From an endosymbiont of Lamellibrachia barhami (GTDB lineage: Bacteria; Pseudomonadota; Gammaproteobacteria; Chromatiales; Chromatiaceae): a stretch of 64,000 bases of DNA. This document shows, in pieces, positions 9,730 through 19,800 of this stretch (the stretch's first letter is position 1; every line of letters starts with the position of its first letter). The DNA lies in the NCBI RefSeq assembly GCF_011947365.2, contig NZ_JAAVSH020000001.1, positions 534,907 to 598,906 on the forward strand, in the 5' to 3' direction. The translations under genes were made by a program, and so were the position numbers. Under the pieces are notes generated by a model, which had not been told where the DNA came from, did no database searches, and saw only the letters and a list, made by a program, of their open reading frames with translations.

Positions 9730-9903
9730 ATGACAATGCCGAAACCAACTGAAGTAGAGAAACTGAGCCAGGATGTCTGCATGCGGGAGATCCCTCTGTC
9801 GGAGATGGGGGTGTCGGAAGCAGACGATTACATCCTGAACTATTGTGGTACAGAGTTTTATGCAAAACAGGCAGAAAATGAGGCGAAAAAGCAGAAAAAG
9901 TAG
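9730..9903 (+). CDS. small unknown protein, 57 residues
   Basis: Begins MTMPKPTEVEKLS with a very good ribosome binding site (AGGAGG, five bases before ATG 9730) and ends in a lysine-rich tail (EAKKQKK). It has two Cys residues, no membrane segment and no motif I recognise. A clean intrinsic terminator follows eight bases after the stop, which supports it as a real single-gene unit. It is divergent from mreB. Function unknown. Confidence 0.65.
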   Translation: MTMPKPTEVEKLSQDVCMREIPLSEMGVSEADDYILNYCGTEFYAKQAENEAKKQKK

Positions 9904-9911
9904 TGATTCGA

Positions 9912-9940
9912 ACAGATAAGTATTTATCTGTCCGCTTTTT
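9912..9940 (+). terminator. intrinsic terminator after the 57-residue gene
   Basis: Perfect 8-bp stem (ACAGATAA / TTATCTGT, arms 9912-9919 and 9924-9931) with a GTAT loop, followed by CCGC and five T. The stem is AT-rich, so strength may be modest. Confidence 0.75.
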
Positions 9941-10370
9941 GCTGTGTGAGCGACTTCTATCAGGCCGGGTTTTCCACCCGGCTCCGTTCGTGCCCGGCTT
10001 GCAGGTTTTCTTCTCCAAACGATATCCACTCCAAAATGGCATATCTTGAGTAAAAAACCATCGTCCCGGATGGTTTCTCCTCTGGACGGGCATGTCCCTT
10101 GTCCTGAACTCATCGAGACAGAAGATCATTGATCGCAACCAAGTTGCGGCTGATCTCTATTGGTCACAACCCCCCCGCTGTGGCCTGCGCAGAATTCCCT
10201 GATGGCATTAAAGTTCCACCAGCCAATGCCGATACCCAACCCATGCATATTCGCTTTTTCAGCCTGTTATCGCGCCAATTTCATAGCAGATCATGGGTTT
10301 TTCCTTGCAGACTGGGTACCCACGGCGTGTTTGAGAACCCGTAGCAGATCCCCGCACGCAAAGGAACAAT
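9941..10370. other. gene-free spacer before the first hybrid kinase
   Basis: No convincing gene on either strand. A small perfect hairpin (GCCGGGT, five-base loop, ACCCGGC) lies at 9964-9982. The promoter of the kinase should be here, and AAGGA precedes its ATG, but I see no -35/-10 pair worth calling. Confidence 0.5.
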
Positions 10371-13300
10371 ATGCAGTTGTCCGAAAAGACCCCGTCCATT
10401 CCACCCACCGATCCGCTGCTGGCCGGCAAGCGGCTCAAGCAGTTGCGGCTGCGCGTGGTGCTGGGAATGCTGGTTACCAGCATTCTGATTGGTACGGTCT
10501 CCACACTGCTGCTCTATCGGTCTCAGGCCGAACAGCTGGAAACAGCGATACTGTTCGAAGTGGCACTGCAGAAGACCGCTATCAAATCAGAGATCTCCCG
10601 GCTAAAAAATCTTGCAGCACAGATCACCAGCCGCAGCCGCATCCGTCAGGAATTGGAAAAATACCGAAATGGCCTGATCGGACTGGATGCACTGAGTGCC
10701 TTTACCCGTCCCAAGCTTATGGATGCCCTGCGTATGGCGCCGGACATGGTTGGCATCAGTCGTCTGGGTAACGATGGCAGGTTGTTGATAGAGGTTGGAG
10801 AAGCCATTCCGGAATCACTCAGGCCTGTGGGTTTTCGCGCTGACGCCATCCATCTCGGGAAACCTGGGCTAGTCGACGGTCGGCAGCGGCTGGTTGTCAG
10901 CGCGCCCATCATCAACCCAAAAGGCGACAAAGTCGGGATCGATCTGGTGGTGTTCGATACACATCATATCAGCGAAACCATTCAGGACTTTACCCGGCGC
11001 CAGCAGAGTCGTGGCAGTGTACAGATTGGTATCCCGGGTCCTGCGGGTGTGGAATATTATTTCGCCTCCGGTGATGCTGGGATATCAGACATCAGAGACT
11101 TTCTTGATCAGGAAATGCACGAGGCCCTGGGCGGGATCATAGAAGAGCTGCATACCGTTGAGACTGCCGACGGGGAGAGCATCATCGTTCACCAGAAGAT
11201 CGGCAATTCCGCCTGGGTCTTGCTGTTTTTTGATCAGGCGAATGATTTTTATGCGCCCGCGCAAACACATGCCGCCTATGTCGGCTTCTCTGTGTCGATT
11301 CTGGTGTTGATCGGTATCTTCCTGACCCTGCGCCTGGTACGCCCTCTGGTGGACCACGTCTCGCTTGAAAACGATCGAAACAGAAAGCTGTTGGACAAGG
11401 TGCAAGTCAGCGAAGAACGTCTGCAATCAATTCTGGATAACACCTCTTCAGTTATCTATCTGAAAGATTGCGATGGCAAATACCTGCTGATCAACCGACG
11501 ATTTGAAGAGCTGTTCCACTTATCCCGCGAGGAAATCTTCGGCAAGACCGATTATGAAATATTCCCCAAAGAGGCTGCCGATGCCTTCAGGACCGTTGAT
11601 AATAAGGTACTTGAGACAGAGGAACTTCTGGAACTTGATGAACAGGCGCCGCACGATGATGGTATTCATGATTACCTCTCGATCAAGTTTCCCCTGCATG
11701 ACGTAACAGGCAAAATCTACGGCCTATGCGGAATCTCCACAGACATTACAGCGCGTAAACGACTTGAGCAGCGTGAACAACTTCGCCTGAAGATCCTGGA
11801 AAAGATGGCGCAGGACGAGCCACTGAAACCCGTGCTGGAAACGCTGGTACAACTGGTTGAGTCAGAAATGCAGGGTGCTCTGTGCTCTGTCCTTCTGCTG
11901 GACGAATCAGGACAGCACCTGCTCAATGGCGCCGCCCCCAATCTGCCGGATTTCTACAATGAGGCAATTCACGGCACCAAAATCGGCAGTGGTGTCGGCT
12001 CCTGCGGGACAGCCGCTTACGAAAACCGCCAGGTGATTGTTGAGGATATCCAGCAGCATCCCTATTGGCAGTCTTATGCCGAACTGGCAGCACGGGCCAA
12101 TCTGGCGGCCTGTTGGTCAGAGCCCATTCGTGATCGCCAGGGCAAAATATTGGGCACTTTTGCACTCTACTACCATGAGCCGAGGGCGCCACAGGCCTCT
12201 GAGATCGAGCTCATCACCCAGCTCGCACACCTGGCGGGTATCGCAATCGAACACCATGCCAACGAGAAGGCGCTACGTGCCAGTGAAGAAGGCCTGCGCG
12301 CCGAAAGAGATTTTGTCGATGCGGTGGTGGAAGCGGCCGGCTCGATAATCGTCGTCATGGAGCGGGATGGAAAAATCGTCCGTTTCAATCATGCCGCAGA
12401 GGAGATTACCGGGTTTTCATTTGCAGAGTTGCAGGGTCAGCCAATTTGGGAATACCTGATTCCCGAAGAGATCCGTGAGGACGTTGAAGGTGTCTTCAAT
12501 AATCTTACCACCGGTAATATCGTCGGCAGCTACGAAAATGAATGGCTGATGAAAGATGGTTCACGCCGCCTGTTTCATTGGCGTAATACCGTACTGCAAG
12601 ACACAGATGGCAAGGTCACTTTTGTAGTCTCACAGGGCTACGACATTACCGATATACGTAAAACCCAGCGGGCACTTGCCCTGCATAAGGACAAACTTGA
12701 GCATCTGGTGAAAGAGCGTACCGCCGAGCTGGAAGAGATTACCGCTTATAACCGCACACTATTTGAAACCACGCCCATTGGTCTGGTCCTGTGCGACATG
12801 GATGGCAGACTGGTGGATGTCAACCCTGCCTACCTGAGAATCATCGGCTATGACGAAAGCGAGGCCAAAACGCTTTCGTATTGGGATATCACCCCGCATG
12901 ACTTTGAGCAAGAGGAAGCCTTGCAGCTTCAGGCATTGCAGGAGAGCGGACGCTACGGTCCCTATGAAAAGGAGTACCTGCACAAGAGTGGAAAACGCGT
13001 TCCGGTACGCCTCAATGGTCAGCTGATCGAGCAGCATGGCAGGCAATACATCTGGTCTTCAGTGGAAGATATTTCACAACGCAAGCGAATGGAAAATGCC
13101 CTGCGCGAGAGTGAGGCAAACCTGGTGCAGGCGCAGACCATCGCGCATCTGGGCAGCTGGCATCTGGATATCCTTAACGACCAGCTGAACTGGTCAAAGG
13201 AGACCTACCATATCTTTGGCATGGAAGTGGATTCTCCGGTCAGTCTGGGTAATTTTGTCGCCGCCCTTCATCGTGAGGATACCGACCGGGTACTGGATGC

Positions 13301-15044
13301 ATGGGATGCCGCACAGTTGGGTGCCCCCTACGATATCGAACACCGTATTATTGTGGACGGCAAAGAAAAATGGGTAAGGGAGCGGGCAGAGATCCACTTA
13401 AATGACCAGGGAGAGGCGATCTCCGCGCTAGGCACAGTGCAGGACATCAGCAGTCTCAAGCTGGCAGAACACGCCACCCAGACGGCGCTGGCTGAGGCCC
13501 AGCGCCTGGCAAGGGTTCGCAGTGATTTCGTGGCAAACATGAGTCACGAGATTCGTACCCCACTGAATGGGGTGCTGGGTCTGGCGAAGATGGGTGAGCG
13601 GGGAGTTACCGCTGAGAAAGCACAGGAGATATTTGCACGGATCAATCTCTCTGGCCGGCACCTTTTGCAGGTGGTCAACGACATTCTTGATTTCTCCAAG
13701 ATAGAGGCGGGCAAGCTGGTGATTGAAAACCGCCCCCTCGACTTGATTGCCTCAGTGGATAGAGCGGCCAGTCTGGTAAAGAGCCAAGTGCAGGATAAGG
13801 GATTGTCGTTTCATCTCGATTTTGCCGATGGATTGCCACTATGGGTGAAAAGCGATGCGCTGCGACTGGAGCAGATCCTGCTCAATCTGTTGTCCAATGC
13901 CGTCAAGTTTACGCAGCAGGGCGAGATCAGGCTGACTGTCGAGGCACAGAATCAAACCCTGTTGTTTCGGGTAAGCGACACAGGAGTCGGGATGGCCGAA
14001 AGCCAGCTGGCCCAGTTGTTCCAGCCTTTTGAGCAGGCTGACAGTTCCACTACCCGCCGTTTTGGTGGAACCGGCCTGGGCCTGTCGATCAGTATCAATT
14101 TGGCCAGGATGATGGGGGGCGATATCCAGGTAAAAAGCCGTTTGGGCAGTGGCAGTGAATTTATTCTGCATCTGCCTCTGGAACCTGCCACAGCTGTGCC
14201 TGATGCAGCAGCGCAGGCAATTCCAGCAAGTGGCCAACGTCTGCGGGGGATACGCCTGCTGGCCGCAGAGGATATCGAGGTCAACCGGCTGATATTGGCC
14301 GATCTGTTCGATCAGGAGGGTGCTCAGGTCGTATTTGCCGAACACGGACAGCAGGCGCTGGATCTGCTGCAGGAACAGGGAGAAAATGCCTTTGATGTCG
14401 TGCTGATGGATATTCAGATGCCGGTCATGGGCGGCTATGAGGCAACGCAGCGGATACGCGAACTGTCGGCGAAATTACCCGTAATCGGACTGACCGCACA
14501 TGCGCTGGCTGAAGAAAAGGCCCGCTGCCTGGCATGCGGGATGGTCGGCCATGTGGCGAAACCCATAGATGCAGATGAATTAGTCAAAACCATTCAACAG
14601 CATGTTTCGAGCAGTGTTGCAGATTTGCTTTCTCATACCACAGCGGAGTATCCGTTGTTGAGTGAGAATCTCTCTGACCAACCCACTCACCAGGATGGGG
14701 ATCCCCCGGTCGATTGGGAGGCGCTACGCAAACGCTATCGCGGGCGTGAAGACTTCATCACGAAACTGGTGAAAACTGCGCTCAACAGCTGTAAGGAAAC
14801 GCCGGATAAACTGCGTCAGGCGATGCATGCTCACGACAGCACTCAATTGAGTTTTCTCGCCCACGGCCTGAAAGGTATCGCAGGCAACCTGGAAGCAGAC
14901 AGAATGTATCAGCTGGCTACACAGGTCGAGATCAATGCGAAACAGGGTGGCACTGCAACAGATCCCGTTGCCGGCGAACTGGCGGCAGCTCTGGAAAAGG
15001 TGTTGGCTGCACTTGTCGAACAAGTCGACGTGACAGCTATATAA
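10371..15044 (+). CDS. hybrid sensor kinase: periplasmic sensor, four PAS, GAF, HK, REC, HPt
   Basis: A 1557-residue inner-membrane phosphorelay kinase. Order: membrane segment about 27-48, periplasmic sensor region, membrane segment about 300-322, PAS about 350-465, GAF about 480-630, PAS about 647-770, PAS about 790-904, PAS about 913-1030, HisKA with His1059 (MSHEIRTPLNG), ATPase domain about 1157-1270 (DTGVGM, FGGTGLGL), REC about 1290-1405 with Asp1347, HPt about 1440-1555 with His1498 (AHGLKG). All phosphorelay residues are present, so it should pass phosphate to a separate response regulator; none is encoded next to it. The last PAS and everything after it closely resemble the kinase at 16884-20321. 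The ligand is unknown. Confidence 0.92.
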   Translation: MQLSEKTPSIPPTDPLLAGKRLKQLRLRVVLGMLVTSILIGTVSTLLLYRSQAEQLETAILFEVALQKTAIKSEISRLKNLAAQITSRSRIRQELEKYRNGLIGLDALSAFTRPKLMDALRMAPDMVGISRLGNDGRLLIEVGEAIPESLRPVGFRADAIHLGKPGLVDGRQRLVVSAPIINPKGDKVGIDLVVFDTHHISETIQDFTRRQQSRGSVQIGIPGPAGVEYYFASGDAGISDIRDFLDQEMHEALGGIIEELHTVETADGESIIVHQKIGNSAWVLLFFDQANDFYAPAQTHAAYVGFSVSILVLIGIFLTLRLVRPLVDHVSLENDRNRKLLDKVQVSEERLQSILDNTSSVIYLKDCDGKYLLINRRFEELFHLSREEIFGKTDYEIFPKEAADAFRTVDNKVLETEELLELDEQAPHDDGIHDYLSIKFPLHDVTGKIYGLCGISTDITARKRLEQREQLRLKILEKMAQDEPLKPVLETLVQLVESEMQGALCSVLLLDESGQHLLNGAAPNLPDFYNEAIHGTKIGSGVGSCGTAAYENRQVIVEDIQQHPYWQSYAELAARANLAACWSEPIRDRQGKILGTFALYYHEPRAPQASEIELITQLAHLAGIAIEHHANEKALRASEEGLRAERDFVDAVVEAAGSIIVVMERDGKIVRFNHAAEEITGFSFAELQGQPIWEYLIPEEIREDVEGVFNNLTTGNIVGSYENEWLMKDGSRRLFHWRNTVLQDTDGKVTFVVSQGYDITDIRKTQRALALHKDKLEHLVKERTAELEEITAYNRTLFETTPIGLVLCDMDGRLVDVNPAYLRIIGYDESEAKTLSYWDITPHDFEQEEALQLQALQESGRYGPYEKEYLHKSGKRVPVRLNGQLIEQHGRQYIWSSVEDISQRKRMENALRESEANLVQAQTIAHLGSWHLDILNDQLNWSKETYHIFGMEVDSPVSLGNFVAALHREDTDRVLDAWDAAQLGAPYDIEHRIIVDGKEKWVRERAEIHLNDQGEAISALGTVQDISSLKLAEHATQTALAEAQRLARVRSDFVANMSHEIRTPLNGVLGLAKMGERGVTAEKAQEIFARINLSGRHLLQVVNDILDFSKIEAGKLVIENRPLDLIASVDRAASLVKSQVQDKGLSFHLDFADGLPLWVKSDALRLEQILLNLLSNAVKFTQQGEIRLTVEAQNQTLLFRVSDTGVGMAESQLAQLFQPFEQADSSTTRRFGGTGLGLSISINLARMMGGDIQVKSRLGSGSEFILHLPLEPATAVPDAAAQAIPASGQRLRGIRLLAAEDIEVNRLILADLFDQEGAQVVFAEHGQQALDLLQEQGENAFDVVLMDIQMPVMGGYEATQRIRELSAKLPVIGLTAHALAEEKARCLACGMVGHVAKPIDADELVKTIQQHVSSSVADLLSHTTAEYPLLSENLSDQPTHQDGDPPVDWEALRKRYRGREDFITKLVKTALNSCKETPDKLRQAMHAHDSTQLSFLAHGLKGIAGNLEADRMYQLATQVEINAKQGGTATDPVAGELAAALEKVLAALVEQVDVTAI

Positions 15045-15085
15045 GCCCAGTGTCATGACAATACATCAATGGTTAGAATAGAAAA

Positions 15086-15550
15086 ATGAGCGGAATCCAT
15101 CTGCCTTTATCTCTCTGCTCGCGACTTGTCGGGATCGCCTTAACCGGCGTGCTGGTTCTCTCCCTGTTTGTTTCCGTTGCTGCAGCCGAGGGGCTTCTGG
15201 TTGTGGTGCAGCAGGATTCGCAAGTCACCACCCTGACCCGGGAGGAGGCGGCCAACCTCTTTTTGGGCCTGGGATCGACCAACTCCCGGCTGATCCCCTT
15301 TGATCGGAGTGAACAGCCGCTGCGTGAGCGCTTTTATCGTGAAGTCACCGGCTTGTCGGCTGCCAGTGTGCGTGCTCACTGGGCCAAGCAGGTATTCACC
15401 GGTCGTGGCCGCCCTCCCGCTCGTATATCGAAAACGGACGTAACACAGGTGCTCAACGATAAACCGGGCGCCGTTACCTATGTTGCAATCGACCAGCTGC
15501 CTGCTCACAGTAGGGCATTGCTGTCCACGGAACAGGGAGAGCAGGAATGA
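15086..15550 (+). CDS. small exported phosphate-binding-like protein (PBP-like domain)
   Basis: 154 residues: a signal peptide to about residue 34 (FVSVAAAEG), then a shortened periplasmic-binding fold resembling one lobe of PstS (LTREEAANLFLGLGS, LIPFDRSEQPLRERFY, HWAKQVFTGRGRPP, NDKPGAVTYV). Such half-size proteins are too short to act as full ABC transport receptors and often sit beside a porin and a PAS kinase. Here it overlaps the porin start by four bases (ATGA), so the pair is translationally coupled. It may present a solute to the neighbouring kinases; that is inference. Confidence 0.8.
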   Translation: MSGIHLPLSLCSRLVGIALTGVLVLSLFVSVAAAEGLLVVVQQDSQVTTLTREEAANLFLGLGSTNSRLIPFDRSEQPLRERFYREVTGLSAASVRAHWAKQVFTGRGRPPARISKTDVTQVLNDKPGAVTYVAIDQLPAHSRALLSTEQGEQE

Positions 15551-16872
15551 ACCGACAATTTGCACCCGCTGGGCATAAGTTTCGTTTGAGCAGAGAAGTT
15601 GCTCAACTCAGCTTTACACCGCAAGGGCATAAGTTTCGTTTGAGCAGACGAGCTGCTCAACTCAGCTTTACATGGAGCAAGTTATTACTCGCAGCAATCC
15701 TGTTGACTTTGAGTCGCTCCGGTTTTGCGATTGAAACCTATGTTGGAGGTTTCGGTACGGCAAGTCTCTCCTGTTTCAGCAGCGATACGGCCGACTACGT
15801 CATCAATGATCAGCCTGAGGGACCAGGCCGGACCAGACATTGTGATGCCGGAATCGATTCCACGTTGGGCGTACAACTCGATCTGGGTTTGAGCGAATCG
15901 GTTGATTTCGCTCTGCAAATCGTTGCCGACCGCAACGTAGAGCGCAACTTCAAGCCAGATGTTACTTTGGCCCAGTTGCGTTGGCGACCCACCGACGCTT
16001 TGACTCTGCGACTCGGACGCATGCCTGCCAGCGCCTTTCTGCATGCCGAAAACCGCCAGGTGCGCTACGCAATGCCTTGGGTGCGACCTCCGCTGGAGGT
16101 CTATGGCCTGCTGCCGGCCTTTTCCCAGGATGGGTTGGAGATCATAAACGAGGGCAGTTTCGGCCGCTGGCAGACAGAGTGGCACGGGGGTATCACCCGA
16201 ATCGCCTTTGATGTGGCGGCATCCAACAGCAGGGAAACTTTTCCTATCGAGGCGGATGGCGCTTTCCTGAACCTGATGCTGCAGGATCGCAATACGCAGC
16301 TCAAACTCGGCTATGGCTACAGTAAAACAAGCTTTGCAAGCGCTGATGTCGAGGCGCTTTTCGGTGCGCTGAGCGCTCTGGTATTGCCGGACGGTGCGCA
16401 ACTGGCCGATGATCTGGCTATCGATCAGGCCGCAACACATCTGTTTGGTCTCGGTATGAGTCATGAGCAGAACGACTGGCTGGTCATGGCTGAATTCGGT
16501 TTCCGCTCCATCGAAGGCTTCTTCCGCGATCAGTATGGCGCTTATGTCACCCTGGGCAGACGGTTCGGCCCCTGGATGCCCTATTCAACCCTCGCCCGGC
16601 GCTGGACCCGTGGCCCGGACAGCGACAGTCGCGCCGGATTCCTGCAGCCACAGGTAGACGCGGTATTGGCCTCCAGCCGCTATGATACAAGCAGCCTGGC
16701 GCTGGGACTGTCACGGGAAATCACCGAACAGACCACACTCAAGTTCCAGGCCGACTGGATTCAGCCGGATAAAAACAGCTGGGGCCTCTATTACAACCAC
16801 GCACCGGACTACGATTATGCCAATCCTGATAGCGACTGGCTGTTTACCCTGAGTCTGGATTTCATCTTCTGA
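15547..16872 (+). CDS. porin-like outer-membrane beta-barrel protein with N-terminal repeat
   Basis: 441 residues. After an unusual basic leader, a hydrophobic signal segment (KLLLAAILLTLSRSGFA) lies at about residues 43-60, followed by alternating beta-strand sequence and a terminal strand ending FTLSLDFIF with the aromatic last residue typical of barrel proteins. The leader before the signal segment contains a duplicated 18-residue unit (GHKFRLSR...AQLSFT), encoded by a 54-bp tandem repeat, and looks like an inserted repeat rather than a normal signal peptide. ATG 15547 overlaps the previous stop. Substrate unknown; the paired phosphate-binding-like protein hints at an anion. Confidence 0.82.
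   Translation: MNRQFAPAGHKFRLSREVAQLSFTPQGHKFRLSRRAAQLSFTWSKLLLAAILLTLSRSGFAIETYVGGFGTASLSCFSSDTADYVINDQPEGPGRTRHCDAGIDSTLGVQLDLGLSESVDFALQIVADRNVERNFKPDVTLAQLRWRPTDALTLRLGRMPASAFLHAENRQVRYAMPWVRPPLEVYGLLPAFSQDGLEIINEGSFGRWQTEWHGGITRIAFDVAASNSRETFPIEADGAFLNLMLQDRNTQLKLGYGYSKTSFASADVEALFGALSALVLPDGAQLADDLAIDQAATHLFGLGMSHEQNDWLVMAEFGFRSIEGFFRDQYGAYVTLGRRFGPWMPYSTLARRWTRGPDSDSRAGFLQPQVDAVLASSRYDTSSLALGLSREITEQTTLKFQADWIQPDKNSWGLYYNHAPDYDYANPDSDWLFTLSLDFIF
15571..15672 (+). repeat. two copies of a 48-bp unit (54-bp period) inside the porin leader
   Basis: Copies at 15571-15618 and 15625-15672 differ at a few bases and are in frame. Each contains a small inverted repeat (GAGCAG...CTGCTC in the second copy). 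Together they displace the porin signal segment about 40 residues from the start codon. Confidence 0.85.
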
Positions 16873-16883
16873 GGTAATAAACC

Positions 16884-19800
16884 TTGTTCCATCACCGCTC
16901 AACTTCTCTGCGCTTCCAGATGATAGCCGGTATCGTCCTGGTGCTATTGGTCCTGGTCATGGTGGAGACTGTCAGCATGCGGCGCGCAATGGAGTCGGAG
17001 GCCGTGGAACATCTGCGTGATGAGCTGTGGAAGACCTCTAAATTGCTGAACCTGGTTGTGGTCCCGCATACCACACCCGAGGGCATGAAGACCCTGCGCG
17101 CTTATCTGAAAGAGCTGGTTACGGGCGATGGAGAGGGAATCGTCTATCTTGCCCTGCTGGACGAGAATAACAGCGTCCTGCTGCAGACGCGTGATACGCC
17201 TGACCCCATGCCCCCCGTCTGGGACCAATCCGGGCCGCTGCCCGACGCGCCCGTTGTGCATGCGGTTCAGCCCATCCTGTTGAGTGGGAATAGGATCGGT
17301 GTACTGCATTTTGGTTTGGATATCTCGTCAATCAGAGAAACGCATGCCAAGATTCAGAGGGAACAGTTGCTGTTGCAGGCGGGAGGGCTGGGGATTGCCC
17401 TGATCCTGCTGATTTTCTTCGAGAGGCGTATCAATACCCGGCTTAGGCGGTTGATGCTGGCCAGTCAGGCCCTTGCAGTAGGAAACTACTCGGAGAGAGC
17501 GCCCGAGTCCGGCCCGAAAGAGCTGGCCCAGCTCGCGCGCGATTTCAACAGCATGGCGGATGCCGTGGCCGAACGCACTGCGGCGTTACAGGAGAATGAG
17601 AGTAAATATCGTGGGATATTTACCGAATCAGTAGCTGCAATATATGTTTTCGACAGGGACAAAAACTTCATCGACACAAACGAGGCAGGCATTGAATTAT
17701 TGGGGTACTCCAGAAACGAACTGCTTAACATGAGTATTCCAGAAGTTGACGCAGATTCTGGTGCTGTTCAGCCCGCCCAGGAACACCTCCTTGCCGGGGG
17801 AAGGATTGTCAATTTCGAGCACAGACTGGTGCGTAAAGATGGGCGCATCATTACTGTACTAAACAACTCCAGGCCAGTGATTGATTCAGACGGTGAGGTT
17901 ACTGGCATGCAAAGCACGCTGATTGACGTTACCGAGCGCAATAAAATTGAGCACTCGCTTCAGGATCGTGAGCGGGAACTCGACACAATCATTGAAAACA
18001 TTCCCAACATGCTTTTTGTCAAGGATGCGAAAGAACTTCGGTTTGTCCGTTTCAATCAGGCAGGTGAAACACTGCTTGGGATGCCTCGCAAGGATCTTAT
18101 CGGCAAGAATGACTATGATTTTTTTCCGCAGGAACAAGCCGATTTCTTCACCGAAAAGGACCGGGAGGTGTTGGAATCGGGAAAGCAGTTGGATATATCC
18201 GAAGAGCCTATTGAAACACCCAAAGGAACACGGATTCTGCACACCCGCAAGACTGTCATTCGAGGTAAAAATGGCGAAGCCAAATTCTTACTCGGAATCT
18301 CGGAAGACATCACAGAGCGTAAGCGAACGGAACAGGAGTTGGAGAACCACCGTCTGCATCTGGAAGAGCTGGTGGCCGAACGCTCAGACAGTCTGGCACG
18401 CGCCGAGGCAATTGCCCATGTGGGCAGCTGGCATGTGGATATGGCCAGTAGTCAACTGACCTGGTCCAGCGAGACCTATCACATCTTCGGGGTTCCCGTC
18501 GGCGCACAGGTGAGCCTGGCGGACTTTGTCGGTTTTGTTCATCCGGATGATAGTGATCGCACCATGGCCGCGTGGCGTGATGCTTTGAAAGGCGCCCCCT
18601 ACGACATCGAGCATCGCATTCTCGTGGAAGGCAAAGCCAAGTGGGTGCGAGAACGTGCCGAAATGGTCTTTGATGCTCAAGGTCAGGCCATAACCGCCCA
18701 CGGCGCCGTGCAGGACATCACCGAGCACAAGGCTGCCGAACAGGCGATGACTGATGCGAAAGAGAGGGCTGAAGCGGCTGCAGGGGCGAAATCGGAGTTT
18801 CTCGCCAACATGAGTCACGAGATCCGCACGCCACTGAATGCCGTACTGGGGTTGGCCAGAATGGGGCAGCGCGATAGTAAGGAGTCAGAGAACAGGGATA
18901 GATTCCATCATATCCTCAACTCCGGGCAGCACCTGCTGGGCATCCTCAACGACATCCTCGATCTCTCCAAACTGGAGTCCGGCAAGGTCAAAGTGGAGAA
19001 CCAACCCTTCAAGCTGGTCGCAACCGTGAAGGATGCTGTCAGTCTGGTGGCGAGCCAAGCCGGAGAGAAGGGGTTGGCATTCTCCCTCCATCTTGACCCT
19101 GCGCTTCCAGCCTGGGTGGCGGGCGATTCACTGCGATTGCGCCAGATACTGCTGAACCTGTTGAGCAATGCGCTCAAATTCACCAAGGAGGGCAGGGTGC
19201 AGTTGCAGGTTGCCTGCCAGGGTGAACTGACCGGTTTCAGTGTGATTGACACAGGTATCGGCATGAACAGTGAGCAGATCTCGCGCCTGTTTACACCTTT
19301 CGATCAGGGCGACACATCCACCACGCGACGTTTTGGCGGCACTGGTCTGGGACTCGCCATCAGCAATAATCTGGCTAACCTGATGGACGGGCATATCAGC
19401 GTAAAAAGTGAGCCGAACAGGGGCAGTACCTTCACCCTCTGCCTTCCATTGGAGGAGACGGCTCCCGATACTGAGCGTGAGATCCAGAATCCGGGGATAA
19501 CAGGTTCCCGTCTCAAGGGTGTTCATGTGCTGGCGGCGGAAGATGTGGAGATGAACAGGCTCATCCTCAAGGATACGCTTGAACACGAAGGTGCCCATGT
19601 GGTTTTCGCCGAAAACGGCTATCAGGCGTTGGAACGCTTGAAGGAGCTGGGAGTCACCGCGTTTGATATCGTGTTGATGGACGTGCAAATGCCTGTGATG
19701 GACGGTTACGAGGCGACTCGACGTATCCATAAGCTCACCTCTGCGCTACCGGTGATCGGGCTTACCGCCCACGCGCTGGGAGAGGAGCGGCAGCACTGTC

